Positions 5,999-7,317 of a DNA stretch of 7,317 bases are shown piece by piece; positions within the stretch are counted from its first letter, which is position 1, and each line of letters opens with the position of its first letter. Location: the NCBI GenBank assembly GCA_019236085.1, contig JAFAJR010000298.1, positions 1 through 7,317 on the forward strand, in the 5' to 3' direction. Source of the stretch: Candidatus Dormiibacterota bacterium. Lineage in GTDB: Bacteria; Chloroflexota; Dormibacteria; Aeolococcales; Aeolococcaceae. The position numbers were made by a program, and so were the translations under genes. The notes under the pieces were generated by a model. That model saw only the letters and a program-made list of their open reading frames with translations. It did no database searches and had not been told where the DNA came from.

Positions 5999-6073
5999 AT
6001 TCCATTGCCGCCGGCGGCTGACTGCTTCATCCCCAGCGACGCACAGTGCCTCCTGACCCGGGAGCAAGCTCAC

Positions 6074-6084
6074 CCGGCTAGTGG
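6074..6084 (+). repeat. CCGGCTAGTGG leader motif upstream of the phosphoesterase start (inverted-repeat arm)
   Basis: Reads CCGGCTAGTGG on the + strand and ends 8 nt before the ATG at 6093; its last two G belong to the GGGAG Shine-Dalgarno. It is the partner of the arm at 5919-5929. Confidence 0.6.
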
Positions 6085-6092
6085 GAGTGCGC

Positions 6093-7317
6093 ATGAACAA
6101 AGTGCTTCGACACGCGCTGGTGGCAGGATCGGTGGCGACAGTGGCCGCAGGGACCGTGGTCCAGGTGGCCTCGCACGAGTCGAACAGCCGTCCGGTCACT
6201 GACGCGCAGGTGCAGGGCGGCACGAGCGACTCACATCGCGACACCAAGACGCCCATCAAGCACATCGTCGTCATCTTCCAGGAGAACGTCTCCTTTGATC
6301 ATTACTTCGGCACCTATCCGCACGCGGCGAATACCGACGGCAGCAGCTTCACGCCGCGCGACGACACGCCGACTGTGAACGGCCTCTCGCGAGCACTGCT
6401 GCTCAACAATCCCAACGGCGCCAACCCGCAGCGTCTCTCACACAGCCAGGCGCTGGTGTGCGACCAGGACCACGCGTACACGCCGGAGCAGCAGGCGCTG
6501 GACAGCGGACTGGGCGACAAGTACCAACAGTACACAGAGACGAGCTCGTGCTCGGCGCCCGACTTCGGCGAGCCCGGTCTCGTGATGGACTACTACGACG
6601 GCAACACGGTCACCGCGTTGTGGAACTACGCGCAGTGGTTCGCGATGAGCGACAACTCGTACGACACCGAGTTCGGTCCCTCGACGCCGGGCGCGCTCAA
6701 CCTCATCTCCGGCCAGACGCACGGCGCCAGCCCCGCGGTGCTCGCCGGCGTGACCGACAACGGCACGGTGTACGGAGACGCCGATCCCGCGTTCGACGAC
6801 TGCAGCGGCAGCGGCACGATCTCGCTCAGCGGCACCAACGTCGGCGACCTCCTCAACGCCAAGGGCGTCACCTGGGGATGGTTCGAGGGTGGGTTCGCAC
6901 CGACCTCGACCACCAGCGGCGGCGCCGCTGTGTGCGGCTCGTCGCACGCCAACATCGGCGGCGTGACGCAGACCGATTACAGCCCGCACCACGAACCGTT
7001 CCAGTACTACGCCAGCACGTCGAACCCGCACCATCTGCCGCCCACGAGCGTGGCGGCGATCGGCCACACCGACCAGGCCAACCATCAGTACGACCTCTCC
7101 GACTTCTACACCGCGCTGAACCACGGCAATCTGCCCGCCGTGAGCTACCTCAAGGCCGCGAGGTACCAGGACGGTCACGCCGGGTATTCGGATCCGCTCG
7201 ACGAGCAGAACTTCCTGGTCAGCACGATCAACGACATCGAGCAGTCCAAGTTCTGGCGCGACACCGCGATCGTCATCGCGTATGACGACTCCGACGGCTG
7301 GTACGACCATGTCATTC
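6093..7317 (+). CDS. Secreted phosphoesterase, phospholipase C / AcpA acid-phosphatase superfamily (3' end outside window)
   Basis: The frame from the ATG at 6093 stays open to the window end: 408 complete codons plus one base. GGGAG (6083-6087) lies 5 nt upstream. Residues 1-27 look like a signal peptide without a twin-arginine motif: MNKVLRHALV then a hydrophobic AGSVATVAAGTVVQVA. The mature protein opens with the family signature IKHIVVIFQENVSFDHYFG (55-73), with Glu64 and Asn65 as likely metal ligands. FGPSTPGALNLISGQTHG (194-211) is the likely nucleophile region (Ser197/Thr198). SPHHEPFQYY (297-306) and IAYDDSDGWYDHV (395-407) supply the His and Asp residues expected at the metal centre. 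The family hydrolyses phospholipids or phosphomonoesters outside the cell; the choice cannot be made without the C-terminus. Most relatives have ENRSFD where this has ENVSFD. It is transcribed divergently from the peptidase operon across a 181-bp shared region. Confidence 0.92.
   Translation, partial: MNKVLRHALVAGSVATVAAGTVVQVASHESNSRPVTDAQVQGGTSDSHRDTKTPIKHIVVIFQENVSFDHYFGTYPHAANTDGSSFTPRDDTPTVNGLSRALLLNNPNGANPQRLSHSQALVCDQDHAYTPEQQALDSGLGDKYQQYTETSSCSAPDFGEPGLVMDYYDGNTVTALWNYAQWFAMSDNSYDTEFGPSTPGALNLISGQTHGASPAVLAGVTDNGTVYGDADPAFDDCSGSGTISLSGTNVGDLLNAKGVTWGWFEGGFAPTSTTSGGAAVCGSSHANIGGVTQTDYSPHHEPFQYYASTSNPHHLPPTSVAAIGHTDQANHQYDLSDFYTALNHGNLPAVSYLKAARYQDGHAGYSDPLDEQNFLVSTINDIEQSKFWRDTAIVIAYDDSDGWYDHVI

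Larger units (their letters stand above)
5912..6092. promoter_or_regulatory. Divergent promoter/control region between peptidase operon and phosphoesterase gene
   Basis: A 181-bp gap between two divergent start codons that must hold the promoters for both directions. No convincing -35/-10 pair was found on either strand. It contains an 11-bp inverted repeat at its two ends, 8-bp direct repeats near the middle, and a 12-bp GC palindrome (6007-6018). On the + strand GGGAG (6083-6087) is a good Shine-Dalgarno 5 nt before the phosphoesterase ATG; the peptidase start has only a weak one. Confidence 0.6.

Noticed and set aside
6007..6018. GCCGCCGGCGGC palindrome in the divergent region as an operator
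   Set aside because: A simple GC-only 12-bp palindrome is common in GC-rich DNA, and its position relative to a promoter is unknown.
5570..6202. 210-codon + strand frame crossing the divergent region
   Set aside because: Antisense to the peptidase pro-domain and running into the phosphoesterase in the wrong frame; no motif.
6438..7310. 290-codon - strand frame and 275-codon + strand frame (6458-7285)
   Set aside because: Both overlap the phosphoesterase gene, which carries all expected motifs in the frame starting at 6093; the translations are Arg/Val-rich shadows.
1..7317. CRISPR array, insertion sequence, tRNA/rRNA, toxin-antitoxin or phage-defence genes
   Set aside because: No regularly spaced repeats, transposase motifs, tRNA-like folds or defence-gene motifs were found; coding capacity is used by the seven genes described.

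Overview
The window is GC-rich with strong G/C preference at third codon positions and densely packed genes. It most resembles a chromosomal segment of an actinobacterium (Actinomycetota). Pointers are an SCO6745/SalK-like protein (a family I know mainly from actinobacteria), a Sad/GabD1-type semialdehyde dehydrogenase and compact GC-rich gene junctions. The assignment is an inference; no rRNA, tRNA or other marker is present to test it. I see no mobile element, CRISPR array or RNA gene.

Layout. (1) Bases 1-2136 run on the + strand: the 3' end of an aldehyde dehydrogenase of succinate-semialdehyde type, an exported NodB-type polysaccharide deacetylase, and a PrmC/HemK-like methyltransferase with HPPY in place of NPPY. 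(2) Bases 2137-5911 form a tight three-gene unit on the - strand, read in the order S53 (kumamolisin-like) peptidase, glutamate decarboxylase, SCO6745-family protein, with junction gaps of 3 and 1 nt. Its end abuts the methyltransferase gene, stop codon against stop codon, inside an 8-bp inverted repeat. (3) Bases 5912-6092 are a 181-bp divergent control region. (4) Bases 6093-7317 are the first 408 codons of a secreted phosphoesterase (phospholipase C/AcpA superfamily), cut by the window end.

How the genes may work together. Glutamate decarboxylase turns glutamate into GABA while consuming a proton, and a succinate-semialdehyde dehydrogenase would oxidise the product of GABA transamination, so two GABA-shunt steps lie close together (no transaminase or GABA antiporter is in view). 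S53 peptidases and AcpA-type phosphatases are often acid-active. A testable reading is therefore that the - strand operon, perhaps with the divergent phosphoesterase, belongs to acid physiology or nutrient scavenging.

The most notable non-coding signals are in the divergent region. An 11-bp motif, CCGGCTAGTGG, sits 7 nt upstream of the peptidase start and 8 nt upstream of the phosphoesterase start, facing each gene. Between them lie 8-bp direct repeats with a 22-bp period. A separate 24-bp near-perfect palindrome lies inside the deacetylase gene.
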